Below are positions 1 through 12,505 of a DNA stretch of 64,000 bases, in pieces. Both the position numbers and the translations under genes were made by a program. The notes below the pieces were generated by a model. It searched no databases and had not been told where the DNA came from. It worked only from the letters and a program-made list of their open reading frames with translations. Source of the stretch: Glossina fuscipes (lineage: Eukaryota > Arthropoda > Insecta > Diptera > Glossinidae); contig NW_023998490.1 in assembly GCF_014805625.2 (NCBI RefSeq), forward strand, positions 2,819,987 through 2,883,986, in the 5' to 3' direction. Numbering within the stretch: the first letter of the stretch is position 1; each line of letters begins with the position of its first letter.

Positions 1-2938
1 ACAATTTATTTCTTTGGTCTAAACAGATTAGAAAAATAATAATAATAAAATATTTCTTATTTCATTCCACTAATCTAAGAAGCAATGCGGAAGAGATCTC
101 GATTTGAATATTTATAAATCAATGGGTGGCATGTAAAAACGCCTGTAGAATGTGTATAAATGGATGAAACTGAGAATGCAACATCTATTATTGTCGAGAA
201 TTGAAGAATGTTTTTAAAATTGAGATAAATCAGTAACGAATGTAAAGACGATAAAAATGTTTTCTTAATACCCTCCACAAACGTGTCAAACCTGTCACAC
301 CCATACTTGCATGAATTATGATCAAAATACCCTCCACAAACCTGTCAAATCCACACTAACACCAAGTTGATTGCAACGTAAAAATTGCATTGTTTTAAAA
401 CATTGCTTACATGCTTCAACATTGACATTCAACACGTTTTAAGGGAGTTTCGAATTATTTATATCCCTTAATAAGTCGAACACACGAAGTCATCGCCTTA
501 ATCTGACTTTGTTTTTAGGCTTGATCGCACCTTTAACGTACCTCAATTTTCACCCGATTAACTCAAGCATTGTTTAGCGAATGGATTTCTGATTAGTTTT
601 ATAGCCAATTTTTCAAAACTTTTTTCTTTTTTTTAATTTTTGGTTGTAAAGAGAATATTACGGACTATAGAAGTACCGTCAAAGAGATTTTGTGAATTAA
701 AAAAGAAAAAGAATTTTTTTTGCGAGAACTTCTACGACATCATTTTTTTTTTCAAGGACAAGATAATTCAAAAAATATGCAAACATGAGCATGATCGATA
801 ATTTCGTGAGAAAACGATAGCATAGCTTCTTAATGCATAAGCCAGTGACGCAAGTCGTTGTAAATTTAAAGCTAGTCGCGATCCTGTACGCAATCCGATG
901 TATGGTGTATATGGGGTATATACGGCGTTCTCCAGCGTAACAAGTGAGTGAACAAAATTAATAGACTCTGTATGTCGATGAGCATCGCAAAGAGAATTCT
1001 ACAAAACATTTCAACATCCACCAGAAGTTGTATCACACGCCTGCTGCTAACCACTGAACAAATAAATATTTTATTTGTTTATATATTTCTTTATACAAAC
1101 ACACGCATATATTTATATATATATATATATATATATTATTTGTTTATATTTTTAAGGGGAGTACTTTACTATATATGCAAAATTTAACCGAAAAGTGCAT
1201 TTTTTTGTGCGCTAAAAAACTAGAATCAAGATTTATATGTGTACGTACCATTCTCGATAAGTAACTTTGGCAGCAGCAGTAATGTTTTTTCGGTCGGAAT
1301 TAACCAACCAAAAGGAAAAACAGAAAAAAATGAGAAGAACAAAAAGAAATAACGAATGAATGTGTCTGTGCGGCGATATTCGGAAACCAGCCAACATGCA
1401 TACGTACGATATTCAAACCTAGGAGACAAATCTAGCTTCTTAGAAGTGAAAGGGCGTCGAACCGGAATCAGAACTTGTTTAACACACAGAAATAAATGCT
1501 TTTTAAAGAAAAACAAAAAAATTAAAAAACACAATATTTTTTTTTTAATATTTCTTTGCCAATAAAATAAACAAAAAAAAAAAAAAAAAAAAAAATAAGC
1601 AAAAAAAAAACGACCAACAAAAGAGATCTTGTTTAATACACTTTTGTAGACAAGATTAAAAAATTTTGAGCTAAATTTCCATAAATAATTATTAAAATAA
1701 ACATTAAAAAATATTTTTTGGTAATGAGATCTTCATTATAACAATTTTGATTTTAATTAAAGTTTTTCACGTCATTTTTTTACATGGCGCCAATCATAAA
1801 AACGTAAGAGTGGAAGAGAGATGGGGGGGTGGACGCGGCGTATATGTATATGATTGTTATATATTTAGCGATCAAGCACTCAACCGATCTACAACTAATC
1901 GTTCTTTTCTGCGCTAAGATTTGAAGATGTCGACACAGACTTGATAGTCGCCATTCTTATCTACTTGACAACTAATGCTATACACACATCACCAAGATGA
2001 TGAGTATGACATTATGAGATCGTAGCTTACGTGTGGCTCTATAGTGACTTTAACCAATGATTTCACTTAATAATATTTAGTATAATTTGTGACTTGTATG
2101 CTTTGCCCACAGTCTCTTTTAGGCATCAACTTTAACTTCTTTTTTTCATTTGTAGTTTTCTTTTCTTTTTTTTCTGTTTTTCCCTTTTAATTTAATATTG
2201 ATTCGTATGGAAAAGTTAATATATAGAGATTTTTATGGTTCAGTAAAATGCTTTTCCTTTTAAATATGACAGTCACGTTGTTTATGATCTTTAACGTTAA
2301 CTGGGAAAAATCCATCATAATCGATTGAATTTTTCTCAAATTTCTTTTCATTACTTGTCGTTTTTATAATAATTTATTGAAAAATGTGTAATTTGTGGTA
2401 ACATTATTTTTTTTTACGTTTTTATGAAGTTAATTTTATAATCAGTAATTTATAATTTTCGAAATATGTTCAACGGTTTATTTGGTTAATCAAAAGTAAT
2501 CAAAATAATGAAACTTTTTAATTATGTCTGTCATAAATTCATTAAATTTAATATAAACAATGACCTCCAGGTATGCTACTGAGACTTGTGTAAGTGCACT
2601 GTGTCTAGGATAAATATAAAGTCGTTGATCCACTTTAAAGTAAAGGATGCTGACACAAGTTTTCCATAAATGAAGCTATGAGTTTTTTTACTTTGTTTTT
2701 TTTCTTGAATTTTTTTTTGCTTCATTTTAAACAATTAAACGTTTAGTAGTATGTTTGCATATATTTTATGCAGTTTTTGCATATTGATTTATATTTCTTT
2801 TTGTTTTGTAAAATTAGATAATAACCGGCTTTTAATTAACACTAAACAGTAGAAAAGCGGCGAATACGCTCGCAAAAGGTGGATTCATTTATTTTCATGT
2901 ATTTTCTTAATCTATACAGCGATGAAAAGAGTAAGTTT
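1..2938. other. Non-coding, AT-rich stretch
   Basis: I see no supported gene here. Short open frames on both strands have no recognisable protein character and are built largely from A/T runs and simple repeats. The stretch holds a poly-A run near 1571-1592, a TA microsatellite near 1114-1136 and many T-rich tracts. Intron or intergenic DNA is the likely nature. Confidence 0.7.
1114..1136. repeat. (TA)n microsatellite
   Basis: An uninterrupted run of alternating T and A is visible. Similar TA runs occur near 4450-4480, 5130-5152, 26921-26941, 27238-27253 and 61010-61030. Confidence 0.9.
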
Positions 2939-3093
2939 TTTATTATTATTATTATTATTATTATTTTTATTAATTTCGCCAGAGAAATAAATTGTAAGAC
3001 TAGACTCTTAAAGCACTAGCATCTTGAGATTCGAGCCCACGACCATTGAGTTGCTAGGCGAGATTGCTCGCCTTCAGCCACTCAGGCGCATAG
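2939..3093 (-). mobile_element. tRNA-like SINE, family 1, copy A
   Basis: Read on the minus strand, the element begins with a tRNA-like head (GCCTGAGTGGCTGAAGGCG, resembling the A-box side of a Ser/Leu-type tRNA) and has a B box, GGGCTCGAATCTC. A body of about 45 bases follows, then TTTATTTCTCTGGCGAAATT and a TAA microsatellite tail. The same tail module follows a B box at 46272-46455 and, more degraded, at 62418-62582. The ends of the tRNA-like part do not pair as an acceptor stem, so a functional tRNA is unlikely. A retroposed SINE is inferred from the shared architecture; I cannot name the family. Confidence 0.6.
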
Positions 3094-3849
3094 TTTTTTT
3101 TTTGTTTACCTTATATGTTTTGCAATTACTTTTTGCAAATTTCAGAAGAAGAATATGTAAAGAAGTAGTCTACAAATGCCTTACGGGAACCTATGAATAT
3201 TCACTAACTCAAGTTCATGTAAATTGTTTTTGATTAAGAGCTGGCTCCGTCGAATTTTCAAATGTTTGAAAAATGTTTTCAAAGACAGTCAGTTACTATA
3301 TTTAACTAATCCCTCCTCTTTTGACATTGCCGTTAATTCTTCTATATCTCACTAATCCGTTGCCCCAGACAAGAGTTACTGGTGTTCGTTTAAGGTCGTT
3401 ACCTTGAGAATACTAATAACATGTAGACAGATAAACTAACAGGTGTCGAAATTGACGCAGTTAATCTTTTGGATGACCTACGGATGCACTTAGATTCTGT
3501 TTTATTTTCGAGGAATATAGGGTGCAAAAATGATTTCAAGAAGGTCGCATAGTAAAAAGAAGAAAGTTTGTTATGCAATTCCTTTTGGTGCCAACGTCTA
3601 CGCTATGAATCTCATGCGTGCAGAATTCCATCTCGTCAAAAAATGCAAAAACGCAAAACAAAAAAATGTCACTCGCCAGTTAATGTAAAGTGTATAGCAA
3701 AAGCTATGAAAGGTAGCACGATTTTTGCCCATGCTAGACGTCTGCGCACGCAAATTTCGGGCGAGCAGTTTGTCGTTTGTTTATGAATAACAGCGGATTT
3801 ATTATAGTAACGTTACTTATGTTATTTTGGATAGAAAGAAAAAATTTAA

Positions 3850-4158
3850 AAATTTCTTGGGTCGCGTACGAGTTTACTCACAGTGGAAAAGGCCACTTGC
3901 TGCGATGGCGATGTTGTACAACTAAATGGAAATGCGATTTCTGGCCACAGTCATCGTTTTCTCCATATTTGGCCCCGAGTCACGCTTATCTGTTTGCAAA
4001 TCTTATAACAATGCTCCAGAGAAAATGATTTGGGTCCAATGGTGTGATAATTTCGGAATTTGAAGTGGATTTTGTGTATCTTGACAAATCGTTCTATAAG
4101 GAAGCCAATGAAACGCTAGACAGAAACTACCTTCGAAGATGACTACGTTGATGAATTA
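3850..4158 (+). pseudogene. Mariner-type transposase C-terminal remnant
   Basis: The + strand frame reads SPYLAPSHAYLF, matching the mariner block SPDLAPSD(F/Y)HLF that holds the third catalytic acidic residue. Here the Asp after SP is Tyr and the Asp after APS is His, so the site is destroyed. A TGA at 4026 interrupts the same frame, after which the family-like segments FEVDFVYLDKSFYKEANE and, after a frame change, DDYVD follow, as at mariner C-termini. The homologous part is far shorter than a complete transposase of about 345 residues. This is a dead DNA-transposon fragment. I cannot place its terminal inverted repeats. Confidence 0.65.
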
Positions 4159-4159
4159 A

Positions 4160-5950
4160 GTGAGATATTACAATCATTTTTTAAATTTTTGTCCCGGGAG
4201 CTATTGATCGATGTATATACAAACGTTTAAAATTAAAAATTCTATCCAAAGTTCTTGCTCCACTAAGTATATTTTAGTTCGTTGGTAGCACGTATTACAT
4301 ACAATTTTTGTAAAGCAAATATTTAGCTAAGCCGTTCTTCTTGCGATATGCGCACACCTTTTGTATGTATGTGCGTCAGTTTTCTTTACAAAGGAACAAA
4401 CAATTTTTTAAATATGTTTTTAATGTGTTAGATATATATAACATATATGCACCCGTATATATATATATATAGTTATATGCTTAGTTTCAAATTCCACACA
4501 CACACACACATACGGTTTTTACGCAACCAAATTTAATTGGTTTTATTTGAAGGTATATGCTGTCGTAAGCGAAACAATAATTGTGGGAGATTTGTCGGTC
4601 AATTAATTAATTAAATTAGTGGTTAGAAAGCAAATGAAACAAAATTAAAATTTTAAATTCCAAAAACAAGAAAACAAAAACAAAAACACTTACCTCTTAT
4701 ATTATATGGATTTAATACATTTTATAATAAATTTGCATAACATTATTACACAAGTTTGTTAATAATCAATTAATTATGTGAAACATTTAAAGACAGCCAA
4801 TTATAGACATATTTGCACAGATGTGTTACAGAAAAATAAAAAAAAATAAAAAAAACATTTTTATTCAATTTTTAGCTTTATTTTTATTATTATTAATGAG
4901 TAAATCAATGTAAATAAATTTGTTTAAGAAAGGTTTAAAGCACAAAGACAAAAACACAAACACAAACATATAGACACGTACACAATTGGCTTAAGAGATA
5001 TCTTACCTTCGTAAGTAACACAATCATAATTATTTGCAAACAAATTTTCTCTATCCATTCACTACGAGCTCAATAATCTATAAGACAAGTTACTTCGCAT
5101 ATATCTAAATAAGCAATACACATATATATGTATATATATATATATATATATATTTATGTGGTAAGAAAGTGAAAATATTTTAGAAATCTCTGTTAATTGC
5201 GATCAGTAGATTGGTTCAAACCACTTTCTTTCCTTAAACTCTTGATTAAACTAAGAACAGTAGCTGGTAAATATTAATTTGTAAAGAAAATATTGCCTCG
5301 GCATTTAGGTAGGGTTTCGATGTCCGTTATATTTTCCATTAATCAATCATTTCCGAGTGAGAATCTAAGCATATTTTGCGTGTTTTCACGTCTATCACTG
5401 AAGGAAGAGTGCGAAAAACTAAAGGAGAAGCTTGAGTCATTCAGTAAAGTAAAAAATAGTTTTTGCGATCTTTGTTCCAAATGAATTTTCGTTCGAACAC
5501 GATTAACGCGGTCTTTCATCAAAAAAAGAGATAAAGCTATCGATTGCGCGGAACTAGAAAGAGCAATTAAAACGATAGTTTTATAGGTTTATTATCATTA
5601 GATGGTAAACTTGGAAAAAAAGAAAACTTAAGAAAATTATAGACAGTGCGGATGGGAGTTTCTATATGCATCGCCATCCGTGAATTGTGATGATATGCTC
5701 ATTTCATCAAAATCTTAGCAATACCCAGATGGAGACTTCTGAGGCCATCTTTTCAAAACAGTGGTGTTCCCAGGTTATGTTGAACCCTAGACGTCTCTTT
5801 CAAGTCGTTTAGCGCATTTTTAATGGAAACCTATTTGCCAGAAATTTCAATATTCTCTGGTAAATTTGCAGACGATTTCTTAATTTCTCCGATATCTATT
5901 AATAATGTTATTACAACAACCGCGGCCTCTCTCATTCAGGTAAACGGACA
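4160..5950. other. Non-coding, AT-rich, microsatellite-bearing stretch
   Basis: No gene is supported. The stretch contains TA runs (near 4450-4480 and 5130-5152), a short CA run near 4496-4512 and A/T homopolymers. Small open frames show no recognisable domain. The part near 5600-5950 has a more balanced composition and may be a further decayed portion of the LINE fragment just downstream. Confidence 0.6.
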
Positions 5951-6281
5951 CATATGCTTCGATCAATACGGCATTTGATGTTGAGAAAGAACATACATAT
6001 CGAGCAGGCTAACGGATACAGGAGGAAGTTACGCAGAACTGTTTATTGGCAATTTCCGCCCGAATCGCATTCAATTCAACATCGGGAGGAGTGGGAAATT
6101 CAATTGATTGAATTGAATAGCACGGGACAGCAGCAAATATGGCAATTAAAACACCACCACCATTGTGATCCAATCGAACCTTCCTGAAAGCCTGGAATGA
6201 ATTGCGGAAAAGTGCCGACGAATGTAAATTAAGCTTTAACCAAGTTTCAGTGACGGCCGAAGAGGAAAACTCGGTGCTCAT
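5950..6281 (-). pseudogene. LINE endonuclease-domain fragment
   Basis: The minus-strand frame contains VTETWLK, then FRKVRLDHNGGGVLIAI, then NKQFCVTSS. These match the order TETWL ... FRKDR ... GGGVLIAV ... (I/V)SSYIPP of the apurinic-type endonuclease domain of Jockey- and I-type non-LTR retrotransposons. The catalytic Glu of TETW is kept. The fragment covers only the middle of the domain; no downstream FGDFN-type motif or reverse transcriptase could be joined to it, and stops follow in all frames. It is read as a 5'-truncated or decayed LINE. The assignment rests on the motif order, not on an alignment. Confidence 0.65.
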
Positions 6282-6811
6282 TGAATTTGGGAAAGCATTT
6301 GAATTTTTGAGTTTAGGCTCCTAACACTATCGGTAAATAAAGGTTACTGGGCTTGAAGAAATATTTAGTTTTTTAAGGATGGAAGAACTACCGGTTTGTT
6401 TAGCAAAGCTTCCTTATACTCAGTCGGAACTAATAGTTTAAAACACGAGACAGCTCTAGGTTGAGATGGAACCAAATTGAAAATGCTTACACCTTTCAAA
6501 TTGACGGTTGGGACGTATGGGATGCATATGTATTTGCGATAATAATGTATCGTAGAATATATGCTGTTATTTCTTTCGAACCTAATTTCATATTACATAT
6601 ACTCTGTGCATGACGAGTGCACTCGTTGTCGGAAAAGTTTCGTGATTTAAGTGTACATTTTCTCAAGAGGTCACAGTTAACCATGTAGAGTGTCTTTGCG
6701 AATATTTTGACAAACACAATGTACCTTTGTCCTGATGTGTAAAGAAATTACTTTCCACCGTTAAAATTCTAGCTTTGATGTCGCTAGCATAAGAAAAATT
6801 ACTGCAATTTA

Positions 6812-6893
6812 GAAAGTGGAAAGATAACTCGACTGTCGACGGTTTTAGTTGAGTTTCTTGTAGTAGCAGAATAAATAAATAAATAAAATTTAG
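6812..6893 (+). mobile_element. Retroposon 3' end with (TAAA)n tail, copy 1
   Basis: ACTCGACTGT is followed after a short gap by TTGAG.TTCTTGTA, then AATAAATAAATAAATAAA. A second copy with the same three blocks in the same order and spacing lies at 42130-42216. A shared 3' end with a short tetranucleotide tail is typical of retroposition by some LINE machineries. The source element is not identified. Confidence 0.5.
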
Positions 6894-7010
6894 AGTTTAT
6901 ACAACTCTTAGGTCTTAAATTGCATTTGGCACTACGTTTACACGCTAACGGGAAATACGGGCACTTCGGCTAGCGTTTTGAACTTTTGTTTGTTACACTT
7001 TTATAACTAA

Positions 7011-7620
7011 ATTTTTATACCCTACACCACTTGTGGTACAGGATACATTAAGTTTGTGCGGACGTATGTATTGTATTGACAGATTCAGAATAGTTTTCTA
7101 AATCGATCGATTCAGAATAGCCCTGTCTGTCCGTCTGATATCTGTCCACGTATAATTGTGTTCAACCTATAGGTCCCAATTCTTGAGATATTTTGATGAA
7201 ACTTGGTACACAGACGTACTATGGCCCAAGGACGAACGCTGTTGAAAACGGGCCGGATAGCTTCACTTTTTCGTCCGCTCCCCATATTTTGGGATTCTAA
7301 ATTGGCATGAAAACTTTGGACCGGCTGTGGCAATTTTTTGGGCCCGCTCTCATATAACAAAAACTAAAGCTTAAAAGAACAAAAAGATCCAATTTTCAAT
7401 GTTTTATGATGAAAATCAGATCATAATAATAATTCAAGATAAAAAATGCGAAAATTGGGCTATCTCGGCCTATTCTATTTCTACCCTACTGAGCATATTC
7501 ATGAACATTGATCCTTTATAGGGCAGAAAAGTAAAAATTTTAATACATGGCGATGAAAGTTGACCTGTAATACTAATTTCATACACAAATGAGATTTGTG
7601 TTGGACAATGTGGTGTAGGC
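7011..7620. mobile_element. Dispersed inverted-end element (ACCCTAC family)
   Basis: The left end reads TTTTTATACCCTACACCACT and the right side near 7603-7615 reads TGTGGTGTAGGC, its partial inverse. The interior carries CTGTCTGTCCGTCTG and the phrase TTCTTGAGATATTTTGATGA, which recurs at 29357-29376. No transposase reading frame is visible, so it is probably a non-autonomous element. Related ends appear at 8189-8214, 29186, 32195-32217, 35740-35760, 55018 and 55275-55301. Confidence 0.5.
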
Positions 7621-7979
7621 GGCTTTGCTTCGCTATAATATACTTACTTACTATAGTAATAGAAAAGGCAGATCATTCGGTCTGTTAACTCGTAATACAT
7701 TGATCAATAATCTCCAAGCTAAAAAAACCGATTTTCCCAAAAATTTCCAAACAATTTGTGAACTGACAAACCGAACGACTTCAACGTCCTGTTGCAAATT
7801 AATTATCAGCTTCTCAAACCTAACGAAAGAAGCTTACATTAGTATCCAATATATGCGTATTTAAGAAAAAAATTTCCGTTATTTTCTCTCAGCCTAGGAT
7901 AATGAAATTGCAGGAAATAGGACTAAAGTTTAGTTTTTATATAGAATAGTTGCCCATCATTGTAATTATTCATATAATG

Positions 7980-8214
7980 ACTAATCAAAATAAGTCCTTT
8001 TAGGGGAAGTGACCGGTAAGGTGGTGCAATTCGAATTATATTCAATGGCATAGGTGAATTCATCAAAATATCTCAAAAATTGCGGTTTGTCCGAGGCAAC
8101 AAGATGGACAGAGGGACATATAAGTTCAGTGAAAGGTGAGTCTATCTCAAGCCCTTGTGGATGTTGAATATGTTCGTACAAGCTTATACTATAAGTGACG
8201 TAGGGTATAAAAAG
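7980..8214. mobile_element. Dispersed inverted-end element, right-end copy
   Basis: The segment ends in GTGACGTAGGGTATAAAAAG, inverse-complementary to the left end at 7011-7031. It contains CATCAAAATATCTCAAAAA, shared in near-identical form with 55163-55182. No coding capacity is seen. Confidence 0.45.
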
Positions 8215-8219
8215 ACTAC

Positions 8220-10780
8220 GCTACTATATCTAAATGTTAACTTCGGTTAGATTGTCTGACTTTTTGTCGCCTTATATACGTTTAGTAGGCTTTTGTCAAT
8301 AAATAGGAATGTAGCAACCATGCAATTTTTCTTTATAGATTTCTCGATGTCCGGCAAATAGTTGCATACATTGAATTGTAACAGGATTAGGACAGAAACC
8401 GAGTAGATTGGGTTTTCAGAAATAAAAGATGGAATGGTCTTAACACAGCTGAAAAAATGACGCCGTCAGCGTTCGTAACAGTTATATAATTCGCAAACTT
8501 TCTTGTAATTTGAGCATTAACTGTCATTATATATACATATGTTTTTTTTGTCAAATTTGTGGAGGACATAAAAATACTGCGAACGTAATCCGTATATAGG
8601 TTTCGAATACTATATGTATGTCAGGACAAGTTCTGCTTCCACTTTGATAAACTCTTATGATTATTGCAGAAGGGAAAAATTTACTAAAAGACAACTCGAA
8701 ATTTGATATCCACTCTATACTTATGCGCTTTTTTCCATTCACTGAATAGCGAATGAAATGAAAAAACTAATGTTCCCTTTTTTCGTACTATGGAGAGTAC
8801 GTAAACAAATTAAAGATATATTTTCAAAATATTGGCGGCGGTTTTTTTTTTTTTTCTCTTTAAATGTATCTTCTCCCCATTTCCTTCATATGCATCTTCG
8901 ACAATATCGACAATTACAATAACAACAGCACAAGTCATTATCGTTTTTTATTATCAACACTAGCGTGCAGTAGTGCAAGTGAGTACTTACAGAGAGCTTC
9001 ATTATTACAATAATAACAACAATGACAACAACCTGCAGCTTATGCAATATTTGTTGACTGGCGTCTTTTTAGTTTTGTCTTCTGTTAAATTTCTGTTTAA
9101 TTTTTAATGAAATATTACCAAAAAAAGAAAAAAAAAAAAAGATTTTAAAATACACATACATAAAATAAAAACAAAAAAACAAAATAAAAAAATCCCCGAA
9201 AGAGTTTTAGATAATTGTGTAATAAAAACTATTGTTTATAGAGAGACATATATTTTAAAGATAAGTATTACAAAAATTTGTATTTTCAAGTTTAATTTTT
9301 ATTTCTTTCTTTGGTATGCTGACCAACTTTGCTTGTACAAAAGAAAAAAAAAAAAAACCAAAAAAAAAGCAAAAGAAAAACAAAGAAAGAAAAAGCTAAA
9401 ATAAAATAGAAAATAACCCATAAAACATGAAACATAAAATATATCCAACAATCAAAATACTGCTTCTAATATTGATGTAGCTCTTGCTGCTGTTGTTATT
9501 ATTATGTGTTATGATATTTTACTTCAAGTTCACCATATCATCATCGTCATCATTGTCGTCATCATCGTTATATCTTGTGCAGTATTTGCTGTACATGTTT
9601 TCACTTTTAACGTGCAGGCTATACGTGCGGCTAAGCGCCTTGCCTAGCTCTTAACGAAACATTGTTAACTGATTTCAGGCTATGGCTAGTATATGTTACT
9701 CGCACTCACACTTTACGGTTTTTAAAGTTGAATTTACAAATCACTGCTAAAGCAATAACAACAATAACAACAGCAACAATAGCTGTTATTTTCTTTTAAA
9801 TATTCATTTATTTTTATTTTATCACTTTTTATTTATTTATTTTTCTTGGTTAAAAACAGTCAAAACAAAAGAAATAAACAAAACAAAAAACTCATAATGT
9901 TGCATAAAACGCTCGGGCATAAGTTGCACATGCGTCAATAGCCGTTAAACAAATACACACAACACACAACACACAAATGCTTCCTCGACTACGTTTTTTA
10001 AAAAAAATTTTTTTTCGGGGTTTTTCGCCCTTTACACTTACATCATATTTGCACAACTTTTGTTTTTTCCTCTTTTAAATTTAACAAAAATTCTACCTTT
10101 TTTTGCGGTTATTTAATAATTTTTCTTTTTGTTTTAAATGCAAAAATTTTTTTTGGAAACGCGCCTTCAACGTCTCAACTACACGATCGCCGCGAAAGAA
10201 CTAACTGACTACTAATAAGCTGCGACTGATAGCACAACCAGTCGATGAATTTCTTATTTGGCCAGAGCCCAACTTAAACTTTTCCTTTGTATTAATATTT
10301 AGTCTAAGTTTGATAGCAAAAACGAAAAGTTTGATCGCACTTTACTTTGTCGTATGAGTTGGATTCAAATAATTCATTGCAAGTAAAAGATATGAAGAAA
10401 TAATTTTGAAATTCATTTCCAAGTGCCTAAAGTTAGTGAAATCAGAAGCTCTTTGGCTTTGCCGCTACACATGTCAATTGATGAACTGAGCAGTCACACT
10501 AAAGATTTCTTAATTAATAGAGATCAGGCGTTTGCTTGTTACAAATTGTAATTCTTGGTATAAGAAATTTTTTTCAAATATTTTAATATACAAAATAGTG
10601 AACACTGATCGATCTGATCTCTTCACAGTTCATTGAATCCAAATTTTATTATTACTATCTATTATTGCTTTATTTAATCAATAAATAATCATTAAATAAA
10701 CAATTGCAATTAAATTGCGTTATTAATTACGATTAATTAAGATTGAAATAAATTTATCGTTTCAATAAGACTATAAGGTG
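8220..10780. other. Non-coding, homopolymer-rich stretch
   Basis: I see no gene. The stretch is dominated by poly-A and poly-T tracts (for example 9121-9140 and 9343-9375) and by imperfect CAA/ACA and TCA/TCG trinucleotide patches (8915-9030, 9536-9570, 9745-9785). Nothing coding is recognisable. Confidence 0.6.
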
Positions 10781-10889
10781 TCCTCGGCAGCCAAAAATGC
10801 TAGGTAGTCGACTGCAGTTTAGCGCTTGAGGTGCAATCAGGGTTGCCGTATACGTTGGCTCCATACGATTTAAGTGGCACCACAACCCA

Positions 10890-11175
10890 TTCAATTAATC
10901 TCAACCTAGCTTAAGTTGATACGTACATACGGGAAGGATCAACGCAGTGTCCTCAGAATCTGCACAGTCATAAGATTGATATGATCGCCAGTCGTCGAAC
11001 GTGAGTTAATTTTAACGCCAAGATTGGCAACCTGTTTGACAGTCTGCACTGTCACTGCATCACCCATTCTAATATTAGGCATTCATTCGGAATGACAAAC
11101 ATTCGGTGATATCACGGTCGTTTTATCTGAATTAAGCTTTAAATAATTGACAACAGCCTAATGCGAGATGCGATT
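10890..11175 (-). pseudogene. LINE reverse-transcriptase C-terminal fragment
   Basis: On the minus strand a frame reads LKLNSDKTTVIS, passes a TGA, and continues through a segment ending VANLGVKINSRSTTGDHIN. This matches the end of non-LTR reverse transcriptases, where (L)KLN.DKTE(V/F) is followed by VK.LGV.(I/L)DS.L....H(I/V). Stops occur inside and soon after the segment and no YADD box is joined to it. It is a decayed LINE fragment; the clade is not determined. Confidence 0.55.
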
Positions 11176-12012
11176 ATTACGTCTTCGAAGAAAGCGTTAC
11201 GTAGAGTTTTTTAAAAAGGGTTCGCAAATTTTTTTTGTTTAAAATTTTTATCTTCTCCTCGAATTGGGTATTAAATTTTTTACAAATTCGCGACAAAACA
11301 ACTATGTTCTGAATGCTGGGCGTTATTATGTAAATATTAAAAACAAGTAAAAGAACCATAGAGGGCCACAGCGCATCATCAACTGCTCTACAGTGATACA
11401 GTTGTTCATGTACCGATTTTTCAAAATGAAGCGTTACATGGAAAGTGATCGCGAACATCAAACGACTCGAACCATTTTCAAACTAGTTTCCTTATGAGAG
11501 ATCGACACCTTTTTTACATTAGTAAATACATAATAAAGAAATTTTTACTTTATGTAACTTGTCGTAAGCTGCCATCTACATTTTGTGATGTTGGGTAATA
11601 TAAGTTGCATAAAAATATATTTTAAAATGTTTTTCAATTTTTCCAAGAATTTATGAGCTTCACTTTACACTACCATATAATACAATGATATTGCAAAATA
11701 ACCGCAATTTGTTCAATACTTATGTTGTTTTAACACTAGAGGGTAAACACAAATTCTCTCCTTGCCTTGCAAAACTTCTCGCCATGCTTTTTTTCCTGAT
11801 CGCCACATTGGAGTGCAACTTCTGTAAAGTACACTATAAACACGATCAAAATGGGGTTTAAATGGGGTTGAAACCTATTTTATCTTAAATTTGAAAAAAA
11901 AGTCAAACTTATTTTTCTTAAACAAAACACTAAAAGAATTGGGAAAATGCAAACATCTCTTTTCTATTTCGAGGTATATTGGATGCAGTCAACTATCAGA
12001 GGCAGCTCTTAG

Positions 12013-12505
12013 TCAAATGGCCACCACGCATCTTTTTACAGGGACTAATCCGGAGATCCGATGATAGATTTCGAACACTCTGCACACTGTATTTGACCCA
12101 AGTTCATCAACTACGTTTGCAGCATTCGTTTTTAATGGACAAATAAAATCGTGTTGTAGCTGTCGACTAAGGATTTGAGATAATCCCACAAGTGGAAAAC
12201 CAAAAGTAGAAGCCATTTGCTATTCAAATTTACTGGAATTATTGCATAAACTCACAAAAGTTATCGCCCAATTAAAAAACCATTTGACAGAATGTGTGGG
12301 ACGTGGTCTTGCTTTCTTGAAGGAAGATTTCATTCACATCAACATCATCGATTTTCGGCCATGAAAAGTTAGATTGGATCGGACGATTTTTCGTATATAA
12401 GGTTCGTATAGTCGCTATTAAAACAATAGCCCTTGGGTAGAATTCATTAACATAATCTTTTTCCAACGCATCTCTAATACGGTGTACGACTTTTTTGTGG
12501 AACAA
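12013..12505 (-). other. Two adjacent anonymous minus-strand open frames
   Basis: Two minus-strand frames of 77 and 67 codons (12272-12505, then 12013-12216) lie head to tail, separated by about 55 bases with stops. Their residue composition looks more protein-like than that of neighbouring frames (KIDDVDVNEIFLQES; HRISGLVPVKRC). I do not recognise a family. They may be remnants of one former transposase or retroelement ORF, or chance frames. No splice signals join them. Confidence 0.25.

Noticed and set aside
3024..3093. Possible functional tRNA gene at the GGGCTCGAATCTC B box
   Set aside because: The ends cannot form an acceptor stem and the segment is followed by a SINE-type tail also present elsewhere, so a retroposon is the better reading.
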